Source: JACVRW01 sp963751105 (GTDB lineage Bacteria; Actinomycetota; Thermoleophilia; Solirubrobacterales; Thermoleophilaceae). From it: a DNA stretch of 64,000 nucleotides. Positions 1 through 8,678 of this stretch are shown here, one piece after another. The translations under genes were made by a program, and so were the position numbers. Every line of letters starts with the position of its first letter. Within the stretch, counting starts at the first letter, position 1. The stretch covers positions 1,178,001-1,242,000 of the forward strand of contig CAVVTG010000002.1 of NCBI GenBank assembly GCA_963751105.1. The letters are read 5' to 3'. The notes beneath the pieces are model-generated. The model was given only the letters and a program-made list of their open reading frames with translations. It did no database searches and was not told the origin of the DNA.

Positions 1-2
1 AC

Positions 3-1106
3 ACGCCCACCTCGTTCCACGCCAGCATCGTCGCCATGGAGAAGGGCCTCGTGTCGGTCGAGGACGTGGCCGACGACTTCGTGCACTGCACCCAGTGCGG
101 GGCCTGCGAGCTGCGCTGTCCCAACACCCTGTTCACCGGCGACTTCTATCGCCACCGCACCCGCACCGTCGACGTGGTCAAGGCGATGCGCGCGCTGATG
201 GTGGCCACCGGCAACGAGCGCGAGGGCTGGAAGCTCTGGAACGAGCGCCTGGCCGCCGCGGGCAACGAGCCGGTGCTGGGCGACGTGCCGGTGAGCCAGG
301 AGCACGTGCGCGACTGGGCCGACGGACTCGACATCCCGGTGGGCGGTGAGACGATCCTGTTCGTCGACTGCGAGGCGGCCTTCTACCGCACCTCCTACTC
401 GCGCGCCTTCGCCCTGCTGCTGCAGAAGGCCGGCGTGGAGTTCGGCCTCATGGGCGAGCAGTGGTGCTGCGGCGGCCCGGCCGCCGAGATGGGCTACGTG
501 GACCTGGCCCGAAAGCACGCGGAGCACAACGTGGCCGACTGGCGCGCCGTGGGGGCCAGGCGCATCCTCGCCCCCGACCCGCACGACTACATCGCCTTCA
601 CCGAGGACTACCCCAAGTACTTTGGCGAGGAGTACGACTTCGAGATCGTGCTCGGAGTCGAGCTGATCGCCGAGCTGGTGGGCGACGGACGCCTGACTCT
701 GAGCGAGCCGGTCGAGCGCACGGTCACCTACCACGACCCATGCCGTCTGAACAAGCGCAAGGGGGTGCACGAGGCGCCGCGCGAGCTGCTGCGGGCGGTC
801 CCGGGGCTCGAGTTCAAGGACGTCGACCACGTGACCCAGTGGTCCTACTGCTCCGGCGGCGGGGGCGGCCTGCCGATCGAGAAGCCGGAGATCACCGCGG
901 AGATCAGCCGCAGGCGGGTGGATCGTGCCGAGGGCCTGGAGGTCGACGCGCTGGTGAGCGCCTGCCCGTGGTCCGAGCGTCCGCTGTCCGAGGCGGCCGA
1001 CGGCCGGCTCGAGGTGATGGACCTGTTCGAGCTGGTCGCGAGCTCGGCCGGGATCGAGGTCGGAGGCCACACCCACGGACCTGCGACGGCTGAGGCGGGA
1101 CGGTGA
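3..1106 (+). CDS. (Fe-S)-binding CCG-domain oxidoreductase subunit, 5' end outside window
   Basis: Likely the iron-sulfur electron-transfer subunit of a flavin-linked dehydrogenase, of the GlpC/GlcF/heterodisulfide-reductase type. The frame is open to the window edge, so the true start probably lies upstream; the first internal ATG is at 36. Numbering from that ATG, a ferredoxin-like motif CTQCGACELRCP gives Cys 18, 21, 24 and 28. Two CCG (DUF224) modules follow: the first ends near residue 147 in WCCGG, the second has HDPCR, YCSGGGGG and ACPWSE. A second 4Fe-4S motif, usual in this family, may be upstream of the window. The stop overlaps the next start by 4 bases (GTGA), so the FAD oxidase downstream is its likely partner. 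The physiological substrate is not visible. Confidence 0.85.
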   Translation, partial: TPTSFHASIVAMEKGLVSVEDVADDFVHCTQCGACELRCPNTLFTGDFYRHRTRTVDVVKAMRALMVATGNEREGWKLWNERLAAAGNEPVLGDVPVSQEHVRDWADGLDIPVGGETILFVDCEAAFYRTSYSRAFALLLQKAGVEFGLMGEQWCCGGPAAEMGYVDLARKHAEHNVADWRAVGARRILAPDPHDYIAFTEDYPKYFGEEYDFEIVLGVELIAELVGDGRLTLSEPVERTVTYHDPCRLNKRKGVHEAPRELLRAVPGLEFKDVDHVTQWSYCSGGGGGLPIEKPEITAEISRRRVDRAEGLEVDALVSACPWSERPLSEAADGRLEVMDLFELVASSAGIEVGGHTHGPATAEAGR

Positions 1107-2611
1107 GCGTCGCGTTCAAGAGCACGGTCGACGACGCCGTGGTCGACGAGCTGCGGGCGATTCTCGGCGACGAAGACCGGGTCCTGGCCAACACGAGCTC
1201 CCGCGTGAACCGCACGCGCGTGCCCGCGCCCTTCCCGGTGCACCGCTGGGCCGAGTTCATGCCGGACGTGGCGGTGCTCCCCCGGACGGCCGAGGAGGTC
1301 TCCGGGGTGGTCAAGCTGGCCAACCGGCTCGGCATCCCGGTGGTGCCGCGCGCCGGCGGCACGGGTCTCGCGGACGGCGCTGTACCGCTGCGTGGTGGCA
1401 TCTGCGTGGACGTGAAGCTGATGAACCAGATCCACGAGGTCGATCTCGTGGACCGCACCGTGACCGTGGGGCCGGGCATCAACATGCTCAAGCTCAACGA
1501 GGCGCTGCGGCCGCACGGCGTGTTCTATCCCGACGACCCTGCTTCCTATCCGTGCTCGCTCGTGGGAGGCCGCATCGGGACCGGAGGCTGGTCGTTGCTG
1601 GGCTCGCGCTTCGGGCACACGCGTGACCTGGTGATCTCGATGGAGGTGGTGCTGCCCACCGGCGAGATCGTGGAGATCGCAGAGGGGGGAGGGCGAAAGC
1701 TGCGCAAGTCGTCCACCGGTCTCACGCTCAAGCACCTGTTCACCGGGCACCAGGGCACGCTCGGCATCACCACCGAGGCCACGCTCGAGCTCGTACCACG
1801 GCCGGAGCTCGAGTTCTCGGCCTTCTTCGCCTTCGAGGACTACATGGACGCCCACCGCACCACCGGCGCGCTCACCAAGTCGGGGCTGGCCACCCTCGCC
1901 GGCGTCGTGCTCTTCGACGAGTGGAAGCTGCGCTACCTGCGCCGTGACGACGAGGCCTACATCCCGCAGCCGGACTCGGTGAAGGCGGTGGTGGCCGTGG
2001 CCATGTACGGAACCCGCGCCGAGGTCGAGCCCGCCGCGCAACGGGTCATGGAGCTGGGCCGCGCGGACGGCGGCAAGTACCTGGGCGACGAGATCTCCCA
2101 GGGTGACTGGGCCTCGCGCCACGACCGATACGCCACGCCGCTCCACGGGCGCACCCAGGAGGGACAGGTGGTGCCGATGTCGTGGCACTGCGAGGACGCG
2201 GCCCTCAACTACTCGGTGCTGCCGCGGGTGCGGGAGGAGTGGCACGCGATCGTCGAGCGCTACATGCAGCAGTACGGCATCTTCGACGACTGGGGGATGT
2301 TCGCCTACACCAGCGGCGCCCACAAGCCGTGGGGGGACTATCTGGTGGAGATCGACGTGGGCATCTGGGAGCAGCGTCTCGACGACGACACCTGGGCCGG
2401 CTGGGTGGCGTGCAAGCGCGAGATCGCCGAGGTGGCGCTCAAGCACGGGGGCTCGATCACGGCCTGCCACGGCGCCACGCGCGAGGGCGACGCCGAGCTC
2501 GTGCCCACCGAGATGGGGGCGTCCTGGGAGGTGGTCAAGCGCATCAAGGCGGCGCTCGACCCGAACAACATCATGAACCCGGGCAAGCAGATGATGGACG
2601 AGGCCTACTGA
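1103..2611 (+). CDS. FAD-binding oxidase, GlcD/D-lactate dehydrogenase family
   Basis: A 502-residue flavoprotein of the FAD_binding_4 plus FAD-oxidase C-terminal type, which oxidises 2-hydroxy acids or related alcohols. The PCMH-type FAD site includes PRAGGTGLADG at about residues 82-92, a PDDPAS segment near 140 and GHQGTLGI near 217. The C-terminus ends in the family-typical LDPNNIMNPGK. The GTG start sits 4 bases inside the preceding gene and follows a purine-rich GAGGCGGGA. Coupling to a CCG-domain Fe-S protein resembles GlcD-GlcF, LutABC-like and DLD modules, so electrons probably pass from FAD to the Fe-S subunit. Substrate unknown. Confidence 0.88.
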   Translation: MSVAFKSTVDDAVVDELRAILGDEDRVLANTSSRVNRTRVPAPFPVHRWAEFMPDVAVLPRTAEEVSGVVKLANRLGIPVVPRAGGTGLADGAVPLRGGICVDVKLMNQIHEVDLVDRTVTVGPGINMLKLNEALRPHGVFYPDDPASYPCSLVGGRIGTGGWSLLGSRFGHTRDLVISMEVVLPTGEIVEIAEGGGRKLRKSSTGLTLKHLFTGHQGTLGITTEATLELVPRPELEFSAFFAFEDYMDAHRTTGALTKSGLATLAGVVLFDEWKLRYLRRDDEAYIPQPDSVKAVVAVAMYGTRAEVEPAAQRVMELGRADGGKYLGDEISQGDWASRHDRYATPLHGRTQEGQVVPMSWHCEDAALNYSVLPRVREEWHAIVERYMQQYGIFDDWGMFAYTSGAHKPWGDYLVEIDVGIWEQRLDDDTWAGWVACKREIAEVALKHGGSITACHGATREGDAELVPTEMGASWEVVKRIKAALDPNNIMNPGKQMMDEAY

Positions 2612-2874
2612 TGGGAATCTTCCGCCTCGGCGACCAGAAGCCGCCCGAGCCGCAGCGCATCAACGACGACGTGGTCCAGCGCTTCGAGCACGTCTACGAG
2701 GTCGAGCCGTCGAAGATGGAGCTGTTTCCGCAGCAGGATCTGCCGGCGTGGGACACCAAGCGCATCGTCGCCGCCCGCTGGGACCACCTCGCCTGGATGC
2801 ACGACCACTTCGCCGACGACAAGCTGACCCTGGGGCTCGAGTCCGAAACGATGCCGGAAGAGGGAGAGGGATGA
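2611..2874 (+). CDS. Hypothetical 87-aa protein between FAD oxidase and LLM oxidoreductase
   Basis: A small soluble protein of unknown function. Its ATG shares one base with the stop of the FAD oxidase, and its own stop overlaps the next ATG (ATGA at 2871-2874), so it is embedded in a translationally coupled operon. It begins MGIFRLGDQKPPEP and is rich in charged and aromatic residues (WDTKR, RWDHLAWMHDHF). It has no cysteine, no signal peptide and no membrane segment. The position suggests a small accessory subunit or assembly factor of the redox system, but no family is recognised. Confidence 0.75.
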   Translation: MGIFRLGDQKPPEPQRINDDVVQRFEHVYEVEPSKMELFPQQDLPAWDTKRIVAARWDHLAWMHDHFADDKLTLGLESETMPEEGEG

Positions 2875-3920
2875 AGTTCAGCTACTGCATGCTGCCGGAC
2901 TATCCGCTGTCGGACTCGATCGAGATGATCAAGACCGCCGACGAGCTGGGCTTCTACGCCTGCTACTCGGTCGACGAGACCTGGCACAAGGATCTCTGGG
3001 TGCTGTTCGCGGCCGCCGCGGACAAGACCAGCCGCATCCGCTTCGGCCCCAACGTCACCCACGTGTTCCTGCGCGAGCCCACGCTGATCTGCCAGCAGCT
3101 CGCCACGCTCGACGAGCTCACCGACGGCCGCATGGAGGCCGTGGTCTCCACGGGCAACTTCGGGATGATGGCGCAGTACCACATCGACTGGGAGAACAGG
3201 AAGCCACTGTCGCGCCTGAAGGAGGCGCTGCACGTGATGCGCACCTTCCTGGACGACGGCAAGATCGACTTCGAGGGTGACTTCTTCCAGTACACCGGCC
3301 TGTTCACGGCGGCCCGGCCCGTGCAGGAGCGGCTCCCGCTGAAGATGGGCGCCATGAAGGGCCCGCGCTCCTTCAGGGCGGCCGGCGAGCTGGCCGACGG
3401 CATGCACCACGCGCTCTCCTACTCGCGCGAGGCCTACGACTACGCGGTCGAGAACGTGCGCAAGGGGGCGTCGGACGCGGGACGAGACCTGAACGGGTTC
3501 GACATGGGGGCCTGGGTGGTCACCGTCGTGGCCGAGGACTCGGCGGCGGCGAAGAAGGCCGCCCGCATCCTCGTGGCCTTCTACATCTCCTCGATGCCTC
3601 CCGAGCAGCTCGAGCGCCACGGGATCACCACGGAGGAGGTTCAGCCGGTGGTCGACGCGCTCGGGGCGGGCGACGTGGCCAAGGCGATCGAGCTGTTCCG
3701 GCCGGAGCTGTCGGAGAAGCTCTCGGTGGCCGGGACGCCCGAGGAGTGCGTGGAGAAGATCAAGACCGACATCGAGCCGGCGGGGGTCAACCACATGATC
3801 CTCGCCCTCTCCGACTCCCACCTGGTGGAGTTCTTCGCCGGCCAAGCGGTGGAGGGCGTGCCCGACATCCAGACCCAGCTGAAGCTGGTGGCCGACCGGG
3901 TGATGCCGGAGTTCAACTGA
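2871..3920 (+). CDS. LLM-class flavin/F420-dependent oxidoreductase
   Basis: A 349-residue TIM-barrel protein of the luciferase-like monooxygenase superfamily. Its composition is closer to the F420-dependent branch (methylene-H4MPT reductase or glucose-6-phosphate dehydrogenase type) than to true FMN monooxygenases. Supporting features are the N-terminal MKFSYCMLPDYPL strand, TSRIRFGPNVTHVF, the ATLDELTDGR segment near residues 76-88, and a C-terminal LSVAGTPEECVEKI followed by GVNHMILA. I start at 2871 because ATGA overlaps the preceding gene and AGAGGGAGAGGG lies just upstream; an in-frame start at 2748 would run antisense-free but inside the small gene. Cofactor choice cannot be proven from sequence alone. 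Confidence 0.85.
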   Translation: MKFSYCMLPDYPLSDSIEMIKTADELGFYACYSVDETWHKDLWVLFAAAADKTSRIRFGPNVTHVFLREPTLICQQLATLDELTDGRMEAVVSTGNFGMMAQYHIDWENRKPLSRLKEALHVMRTFLDDGKIDFEGDFFQYTGLFTAARPVQERLPLKMGAMKGPRSFRAAGELADGMHHALSYSREAYDYAVENVRKGASDAGRDLNGFDMGAWVVTVVAEDSAAAKKAARILVAFYISSMPPEQLERHGITTEEVQPVVDALGAGDVAKAIELFRPELSEKLSVAGTPEECVEKIKTDIEPAGVNHMILALSDSHLVEFFAGQAVEGVPDIQTQLKLVADRVMPEFN

Positions 3921-4881
3921 CGTCGAGCACGACCTTCCCGAACAGCTCGCCACGTTCCATCGCGGCGAGCCCTTCGGCCGCCTGAGACAGCGGAAGCTCA
4001 CGGTCGATCACCGGGCGCACGCCGCTCGTCTCGCATAGCCGGGTGAGCCGCTCGAGCTCGTCGCGCGTCCCCATCGTCGAGCCCTCGATCCGCAGCTGGA
4101 GGAAGAACACCCGCTGCAGCTCGGCCGAGGGCGCCGCGCCGCTGGTGCTCCCCGAGACCACCAGGATGCCGCCGGGCCGCAGCGAGCGCAGGGAGTGGGG
4201 CCAGGTGGCCTCGCCCACGGTCTCCATCACGGCGTCCACGCGCTCGGGCAAACGAGCCCCGCTCTCGAATGCGGCGTCGGCTCCGAGCTCGAGGGCGCGC
4301 TCGCGCTTTGCCTCGTCGCGGCTGGTGACCCACACCCTCACGCCCGCGTGTGCGCCGAGGACGATCGCCGCCGTGGCCACTCCGCCGGTGGCGCCCTGGA
4401 CCAGGACGGTCTCGCCGGGCTGGACCGCGGCCTTCACGAACAGCATCCGGTAGGCGGTGAGCCACGCGGTGGGCAGGCATGCGGCTTCGGCGAAGGACAG
4501 CGCGGCCGGCTTGGCCACGAGGTTGCGCGCCGGCACGGTCACCCGCTCGGCCAGCGTGCCCTGGTGGAGCTCGGACAGGAGCGTGCGCTTGGGATCCAGT
4601 GTCTCGTCGCCGCGCCAGTCGTCGGAGGCGATCACGGCGTGCACGATCACCTCGTTGCCGTCGGGATCCACTCCCGCCGCATCACATCCGAGGATCATCG
4701 GCAGCTGCTCTTCGGCCAGCCCGATGCCGCGCAGCGACCACAGGTCGTGGTGGTTGAGGGCAGCGGCCCGGACCTCGACGGTGGTCCAGCCCTCCGGGGG
4801 CTCGGGCTCGGGGCGGTCGTCCACCCGGAGCCCGCTCAGCGGATCGTCGTTGTCGGTCTCTGCGGCGTAGGCGGCTAGCAC
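3913..4881 (-). CDS. Zinc-independent MDR-family NAD(P)H:quinone oxidoreductase/dehydrogenase
   Basis: A 322-residue medium-chain dehydrogenase/reductase. The GroES-like N-terminal domain contains NHHDLWSLRG, and the Rossmann domain has VQGATGGVATAA at about 151-162. The catalytic and structural zinc cysteines of alcohol dehydrogenases are absent, which points to the quinone oxidoreductase/enoyl reductase branch. The 3' end overlaps the convergent LLM gene by 8 bases. The start ATG is 10 bases from the end of the next minus-strand gene, so the two may share a transcript. Substrate unknown. Confidence 0.85.
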   Translation of the reverse strand: MLAAYAAETDNDDPLSGLRVDDRPEPEPPEGWTTVEVRAAALNHHDLWSLRGIGLAEEQLPMILGCDAAGVDPDGNEVIVHAVIASDDWRGDETLDPKRTLLSELHQGTLAERVTVPARNLVAKPAALSFAEAACLPTAWLTAYRMLFVKAAVQPGETVLVQGATGGVATAAIVLGAHAGVRVWVTSRDEAKRERALELGADAAFESGARLPERVDAVMETVGEATWPHSLRSLRPGGILVVSGSTSGAAPSAELQRVFFLQLRIEGSTMGTRDELERLTRLCETSGVRPVIDRELPLSQAAEGLAAMERGELFGKVVLDVS

Positions 4882-4891
4882 GGCGGAGATC

Positions 4892-5806
4892 CTAGGGGGC
4901 CGAGTCGCGGAAGTAGTGCCCCTGCTCGAGGTCGTCGATCAGCCCCGGGTGGCTCGGCTCCCACGGGACGCGCTCGCAAGTAAGCGCATTCGACGCGCGG
5001 ACGTCGATCTCCAGGAAGCCGGCCAGCCAGCCGAAGTGCTCGCCCGCCTCCTCGGGCGCGATCGACGTTGCCGGCAGGTCGAGCTGCCGGCCGATCGCCT
5101 CGGCAATCGCGCGGTGTGGTACGCCCTCCTCGGCGACGCCGTGCAGCACCGAGCCCGCGGGCGCCGTCTCCAGGGCCAGGCGGAACAGGCGCGCGGCGTC
5201 GAGCCGGTGCACCGCGGGCCAGTGGCGTTGACCCTCGCCGACATAGCCGGAGACCCCCCTGTCGCGCGCGATGCCGACGAGGGTGGCGACGAAGGCGCTG
5301 TCGCCGTCGCCGTGGACGGTCGGCGCCAGCCGCACGCTCGACGAACGCACGCCGGAGGAGGGGAGGGAGAGCACGTGCTGCTCGGCGAGCAGGCGCACAG
5401 CCGCGCCAGATTGAGTGTCGGGCGCGTCGTCCTCGGTCACCAGCGTGCCGAAGGGGTGCCCGGCCAGCCCGCTGGCGATGACGAGCGGCCGGTCAGAGCC
5501 TTCGAGCGCCGCGCCCAACGCCTCGACCGCTCGGCGATCCGCTGCGGCGGCGGCCGGGAAGTCGCCGGAGAACGCCTCCTCGTGTTTGAACGCCAAGTGG
5601 ATTACCCCGTCGGACGCCGCGGCGGCGGAGCGCAGCTGGCCGAGGTCGTCGAGGGACCCGCGGAGGGCGTCGCCGCCGGCGGCGGTCAGCGCGGCGGCCG
5701 AGGCGTCGGAACGGGCGAGTCCGACGACCTCGTGGCCCGCGCCGATGAGCTCGGGGACGACGGCGGAGCCGATCCAGCCGGTTGCGCCGGTGACGAGTAC
5801 GCGCAT
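4892..5806 (-). CDS. NAD-dependent epimerase/dehydratase-type SDR
   Basis: A 304-residue extended short-chain dehydrogenase/reductase. It opens MRVLVTGATGWIGSAV, the GxxGxxG NAD(P) motif. A later AVHRLDAARLF segment is typical of the atypical SDR group that acts on small carbonyl compounds. I place the start at 5806 rather than 14 codons upstream because GGAGG sits 7 bases before this ATG and the motif then begins at residue 1. The gene is divergent from a TetR regulator, with repeat operators between them, so it is the likely target of that regulator. Confidence 0.87.
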   Translation of the reverse strand: MRVLVTGATGWIGSAVVPELIGAGHEVVGLARSDASAAALTAAGGDALRGSLDDLGQLRSAAAASDGVIHLAFKHEEAFSGDFPAAAAADRRAVEALGAALEGSDRPLVIASGLAGHPFGTLVTEDDAPDTQSGAAVRLLAEQHVLSLPSSGVRSSSVRLAPTVHGDGDSAFVATLVGIARDRGVSGYVGEGQRHWPAVHRLDAARLFRLALETAPAGSVLHGVAEEGVPHRAIAEAIGRQLDLPATSIAPEEAGEHFGWLAGFLEIDVRASNALTCERVPWEPSHPGLIDDLEQGHYFRDSAP

Positions 5807-5828
5807 GAGAAATCCTCCAGTGCTTGCG

Positions 5829-5880
5829 ATGACATCTTGTGACATCACCTTAGCGACCTCACGTCACTTGGTGACATCAC
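5829..5880. promoter_or_regulatory. Candidate TetR operator region between divergent SDR and TetR genes
   Basis: The 88-base divergent intergenic region carries three copies of TGACATC at 5830-5836, 5840-5846 and 5872-5878. Two of these extend to GTGACATCAC (5839-5848 and 5871-5880). A short inverted repeat GTCAC-TTG-GTGAC lies at 5863-5875. Repeats of this kind between a TetR gene and a divergent enzyme gene are typical autoregulatory operators. Which repeat is bound is inference. Confidence 0.6.
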
Positions 5881-5894
5881 TTAACATCTGTCCC

Positions 5895-6461
5895 GTGACC
5901 CGATGGGAGCCAAACGCCCGCGGCCGCCTCGAGCAGGCGGCGCTGGAGCTGTTCGACGAGCGCGGGTACGACCAGACCACGGTGGAGGAGATCGCGACGC
6001 GGGCCGGGGTCACCAAGCGGACGTTCTTTCGGCACTTCTCCGACAAGCGCGAGGTGCTGTTCGGCGGCGGAGGCGAGTTCAGGCAGCTCGTCGTGGACAG
6101 CCTCGCCGCCGTCCCCGCGTCCGCGGCACCGCTCGAGGCGATCGCGCTGACCCTCGAGGCGGTCGGCGCCAGCTTCCGGGATCGTCACGAGTTCGCCCGG
6201 CGCCGTCAGCTCGTCATCGCGGCCAACGCGGAACTTCAGGAGCGCGAGCTGGTCAAGCTCGCCGCGGTCGCCGCCGGCCTCGCGGCCGGCCTGCGCGAGC
6301 GCGGCGTCGCCGAACCGGCGGCCACCATCACGGCCGAGACCGCCATGGCCGTCTTCCGCAACGCGTTCGAACGCTGGGTCGCCGAGGCAGACGGGCCGGC
6401 CCTGACCGAGGTCATCCGCGAGTCGCTGGCGGCGCTGCAGGAAGTGACCGCAGGCCGTTAG
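5895..6461 (+). CDS. TetR/AcrR family transcriptional regulator
   Basis: A 188-residue DNA-binding repressor. The N-terminal helix-turn-helix is clear: ARGRLEQAALELFDERGYD followed by TTVEEIATRAGVTKRTFFRHF (about residues 8-47). The C-terminal ligand domain (KREVLFGG onward) is variable, as usual. I use the GTG at 5895 since it starts just before the HTH and after the operator repeats; a longer frame upstream would read through the divergent SDR gene. It probably represses itself and the SDR gene. Confidence 0.88.
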   Translation: MTRWEPNARGRLEQAALELFDERGYDQTTVEEIATRAGVTKRTFFRHFSDKREVLFGGGGEFRQLVVDSLAAVPASAAPLEAIALTLEAVGASFRDRHEFARRRQLVIAANAELQERELVKLAAVAAGLAAGLRERGVAEPAATITAETAMAVFRNAFERWVAEADGPALTEVIRESLAALQEVTAGR

Positions 6462-6880
6462 CCGGGAGGATCGATCAGCAGGTGCCGGACCGGGATGTCG
6501 AAGCGCCGCTCGGCGTCCTCCACCACACCCTCCTCCTGCCAGTTGCGCGAGCCGTTCGGATGGGTGAACAGGACCAGCTCGTCGGCGGGAAAGGTGGCCA
6601 GCGCGTCCTCCAGCGCCTGGATGGGCTCCGGCTCGCCGGTATCCCCACTCGCGGCGATGCCGGCCTCCTCGAGTCGCTCGACGCTCTCCTGAGCCACCTC
6701 CTCAGCACGCTCGATGGAGCCGTCGACGTCCGACATCACCAGCCGCGTGCGGGAGGTCAGTGCCGGAGCCACCACCATCACCTCGGCGTCGCGGGCGTCG
6801 CCGCCGATGGCGCTGGCCAGTGCCTCGTCGGAGATGGGCTCGGACACCAGGGCGAGAATGCGTTTGCTCATAGCCCCCAT
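6458..6880 (-). CDS. Universal-stress-protein-like Rossmann protein
   Basis: A 140-residue alpha/beta protein with the periodicity of the UspA fold: an N-terminal strand MSKRILALVSEP, alternating helices, a middle MVVAPAL strand, and a C-terminal LVLFTHP ... FDIPVRHLLIDPPG. The nucleotide-binding GxGxxGS motif of ATP-binding Usp proteins is not present, so it may belong to the non-ATP-binding class. Starts at 6880 and 6871 (MSKRI) are both possible; neither has an ideal ribosome binding site. It overlaps the 3' end of the convergent TetR gene by 4 bases. Confidence 0.65.
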   Translation of the reverse strand: MGAMSKRILALVSEPISDEALASAIGGDARDAEVMVVAPALTSRTRLVMSDVDGSIERAEEVAQESVERLEEAGIAASGDTGEPEPIQALEDALATFPADELVLFTHPNGSRNWQEEGVVEDAERRFDIPVRHLLIDPPG

Positions 6881-6937
6881 GTCTCCGCGGGAATACCCGG
6901 CTAACCGGGGTCGAGTGGGACGAGCGCGCCAACTAGG

Positions 6938-8575
6938 GTGTCGCCCGACGTGCCCCCGATCTACGTCACCGGTCACCGAAACCCCGACGCGGACTCGATC
7001 GCAGCGGCGATCGGGTACGCCGAGCTCAGGCGCCGGCTCGACCCTCACAACGACTACCAGCCCGTACGTCTCGGCGAGCCCAACGCGCAGACGGCCTGGC
7101 TGATCGAGCGCGCCGGCGCGCCGCTCCCCGATCTGTTGCCCCACATCCTGTTGCGGGTCCGCGACGTGATGCGCGAGAGCTTTCCCACCGCGCAGGACGA
7201 CGAGCCGGTGCGCCAGGTCGGGCTCACCATGGCCCGCGAGGGGCTGGACCTCCTACCCGTGGTCGATGCGGGCGGCGACCTCGTGGGGGTGATGACCGAG
7301 CGGGCGCTCGCCCGGCGCTACATCCGCGAGTCGCGCGAGACGTCGCGCCTCGATGCACCCACGACCGTGGCGGCGATCGTGACGGTGCTGGAGGGCGAGC
7401 TGGCGGCGGGAGAGGCCGAGCGCGAGCTCACTGGCCGGGTGTGGGTGCTGGCCATGGACGTGCGCTCGCCGACACAGGTGGAGGAGGGGGACGTGGTCGT
7501 CGCGGGCGATCGTCCCGACGTGCAGCGTCGCGCCCTCGAGCGCGGCGCCGCCCTGCTCGTGTTGAGCAACTCCTCGGCTCCTGGAGAGGACGTGCTCGAG
7601 CTGGCCCGCGAGCGCGGCGCCGCGGTGGCCACCTCGACGCTCGACTCCTACGTCACCGCGCGGATGATCACGCTGGCGGCACCGTGTCACGCGCTCATGG
7701 ACGCCGAGCCCCTGACGGTCCGGCGAGACGATCTGATCGCAGACGTGTCCGAGCAGGTCAAGGACGTGCACTACCGCGCCGCGGTGGCCGTCGATTCCTC
7801 CGGGCACCCCGTGGGTCTCGTCACTCGTTCCGACCTCGTCCGGCCCCAGCCGCGCCGGGTGCTGCTGGTGGACCACGCCGAGCAGGCGCAGAGCGTGCCT
7901 GGGGTGGAGGAGGCGGAGATCGTGGAGATCCTCGACCACCACCACATCGGCTCGATCGAGACGAGGGTGCCGGTGGCGGCCACCTTCGATCCGGTGGGGT
8001 CCACCGCGACCCTCGTGGTCGAGCGCTACCGCAACGCCGGCATGGAGCCGGCCCCGCCGACCGCAACCATGCTGCTCGGCGCCGCGCTCTCCGACACCGT
8101 GATCCTCAACTCTCCTACCACCACCGAGCGCGACCACACCGTGGTCGAGTACCTCGAGCGCGTGCTCGAGCTCGACGCCACCGAGTTCGGCCGTGAGATG
8201 TTCGAGTCCACCTCCGACGTGTCGCACGTTGCGGCGGAGGAGATCGTGGGCCGTGATGCCAAGCAGTACGAGGTGGAGCCCGGAGAGACGATCTCCATCG
8301 CGCAGATCGAGACGGTCGGCGAGTCCCTGCTCGAACGCAAGGACGAGCTGCTGGAGGCGCTGGCGGGCCAGCGCGACCGAGAGGGTCACGCCCTGTCGGC
8401 GCTGATGGTCACGGACATCATGGCCAAGGGCAGCGAGCTGCTCGTGGCCGGAGACCTGGCGCGCGTGGAGCGGGCCTTCGACGCCGAGGCGAGCGACGGC
8501 GTGCTCGAGCTGCCCGGCGTCATGAGCCGCAAGAAGCAGGTGGCGCCCAGGCTGCTGGCCGCAGCGGCAGGGTGA
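6938..8575 (+). CDS. Family II (DHH) manganese-dependent inorganic pyrophosphatase with CBS/DRTGG insert
   Basis: Hydrolyses pyrophosphate to phosphate, pulling biosynthetic reactions forward. The DHH core is recognised by GHRNPDADS near residues 12-20 and LDHHHIGS near 331-338. The C-terminal DHHA2 domain has GETISIAQIETVG and LMVTDIMAKGSELLV. Between the two DHH halves lie a CBS pair (RVRDVMRESFP ... LVGVMTERAL and DLIADVSEQV) and a DRTGG-like domain. That insert regulates nucleotide-responsive family II enzymes such as those of Clostridium and Desulfitobacterium. At 545 aa the length matches the CBS-DRTGG subtype. GTG at 6938 or 6950 are both possible starts; 6950 has AGGG upstream. Confidence 0.9.
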   Translation: MSPDVPPIYVTGHRNPDADSIAAAIGYAELRRRLDPHNDYQPVRLGEPNAQTAWLIERAGAPLPDLLPHILLRVRDVMRESFPTAQDDEPVRQVGLTMAREGLDLLPVVDAGGDLVGVMTERALARRYIRESRETSRLDAPTTVAAIVTVLEGELAAGEAERELTGRVWVLAMDVRSPTQVEEGDVVVAGDRPDVQRRALERGAALLVLSNSSAPGEDVLELARERGAAVATSTLDSYVTARMITLAAPCHALMDAEPLTVRRDDLIADVSEQVKDVHYRAAVAVDSSGHPVGLVTRSDLVRPQPRRVLLVDHAEQAQSVPGVEEAEIVEILDHHHIGSIETRVPVAATFDPVGSTATLVVERYRNAGMEPAPPTATMLLGAALSDTVILNSPTTTERDHTVVEYLERVLELDATEFGREMFESTSDVSHVAAEEIVGRDAKQYEVEPGETISIAQIETVGESLLERKDELLEALAGQRDREGHALSALMVTDIMAKGSELLVAGDLARVERAFDAEASDGVLELPGVMSRKKQVAPRLLAAAAG

Positions 8576-8678
8576 GCGAGGCCGGCGGATTTGGTCACCA
8601 GGCGCCACGATCGGCGCGCCCGTCCTCGGATAGAGGACAATGGGGGCTCGGCGGGAGCAATCACAGGAGGGAAGGACC

